From: Diprion similis
Taxonomy: Eukaryota > Arthropoda > Insecta > Hymenoptera > Diprionidae
Assembly: GCF_021155765.1 (NCBI RefSeq)
Contig: NC_060110.1
Coordinates: forward strand, 17,754,001 to 17,818,000
Direction of reading: 5' to 3'
DNA: 64,000 nucleotides
A model generated the notes under the pieces. It was not told the origin of the DNA, ran no database searches, and worked only from the letters and a program-made list of their open reading frames with translations. The position numbers were made by a program, and so were the translations under genes. Numbering within the stretch: the first letter of the stretch is position 1; each line of letters opens with the position of its first letter. This document shows, piece by piece, positions 63,361 to 64,000 of this stretch.

Positions 63361-64000
63361 CTTAAGTTGCAGTGAGTGTCATTCGCGCATACAAATGAAA
63401 GAAAAGAAAAAACTCTTAATAATTCTTAAGCAAAAAAAAAAAAAAAAAACAAAACATACAGCGGGTGGGAATTCAGGGTGGGGAGGGAAGCTCTTTAGCT
63501 ATCATGTGGCCGTATGTGTGGTAAAACACGCATGCGTTCACTCCAAAATCATCCAATCACATGTTGTTGAGTTGTGGAGCACGCAGAAAGAGTATAAGAG
63601 ACGCATCCTGCGTATTAGTGAGATTACAAGCATTTAACAAGATGAAAATCCGCTGCCTGTTGCAATACTAGTTCCTGGCTGGGTGTAGCTTACACTGTTG
63701 TCCGGGGACCAATTTGCTATACGTAGTTTTCTACATTGCGTACGCTTGGATCCAAATTCTTAAATGCCAATGCGTTCAGACCCTAATTGATAATCAATAG
63801 TTATGTAATCTCTTAAAGAAATGTAGTTGAACTATCATTAACGTGGATCATGAGAAGAGCTTAGAAAAAAAGCATGAGCATTAACATGTACTCTGTAAGA
63901 CAAAAAAAATTGTTGTCACCATTTTTTTTTTTTACAAACATTCTATCGGTACATGCTGAGACATCAAAAATACGAACTCTTTGCTACTAATGCAAAATTT
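63361..64000 (+). other. 14-3-3 epsilon 3' UTR and downstream flank
   Basis: No further coding sequence is recognisable. An A18 run at 63432-63449 follows the stop codon by about 70 bases; it is genomic sequence, not proof of a poly(A) site. 14-3-3 genes often have long 3' UTRs, so the transcript probably extends through this part. Confidence 0.5.

Overview
This is a window of an animal nuclear genome, almost certainly an insect. Genes are split by spliceosomal introns, intergenic DNA is AT-rich with microsatellites and small DNA-transposon relics, and the proteins are conserved metazoan families. The 14-3-3 epsilon tail (ending VEDQDVS) is of the insect type. A hymenopteran such as a sawfly is plausible, but the sequence alone does not fix the order. 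No bacterial, viral or CRISPR features are present.

Layout. The minus-strand start of an unrecognised multi-exon gene lies at <1-1153. Next comes a long stretch (about 1.2-17.3 kb) without a confident gene; it holds a 258-bp pogo/Tigger-like MITE and two unproven minus-strand candidate exons. Seven well-supported genes follow: a lysosomal glucosamine-6-sulfatase (GNS type, minus, 17313-21399); VMP1 (plus, 24697-28843); the complex I subunit NDUFS8/ND-23 (minus, 31024-32372); the intramembrane protease SPPL3 (plus, 34839-36732); the store-operated calcium channel Orai (minus, 42578-45595); the lipid-transfer protein OSBP (plus, 48157-56770); and 14-3-3 epsilon (plus, 59129-63360). For each I rebuilt the exons from reading frame, GT/AG sites and intron phase. 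All joined frames close without internal stops at near-family lengths (500, 498, 206, 391, 368, 780 and 256 aa).

Most are housekeeping genes of the endomembrane system. VMP1, Orai and OSBP all act at ER membrane-contact sites, SPPL3 in the Golgi and GNS in the lysosome. There is no operon-like organisation and any functional clustering is conjecture.

The most interesting points are: an upstream exon that would give VMP1 an N-terminal SAP-like motif; two possible C-terminal tails for 14-3-3 epsilon; an Orai pore helix in which the conserved basic residue (human R91) is Thr and the A94 position is Glu; an unusual C-C-P-N-R formylglycine motif in the sulfatase; an 18-bp perfect palindrome around a CLEAR/Mitf-type E-box; a full CRE palindrome upstream of 14-3-3 epsilon; and a foldback element in the Orai intron. 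I found no clearly new multi-gene system.
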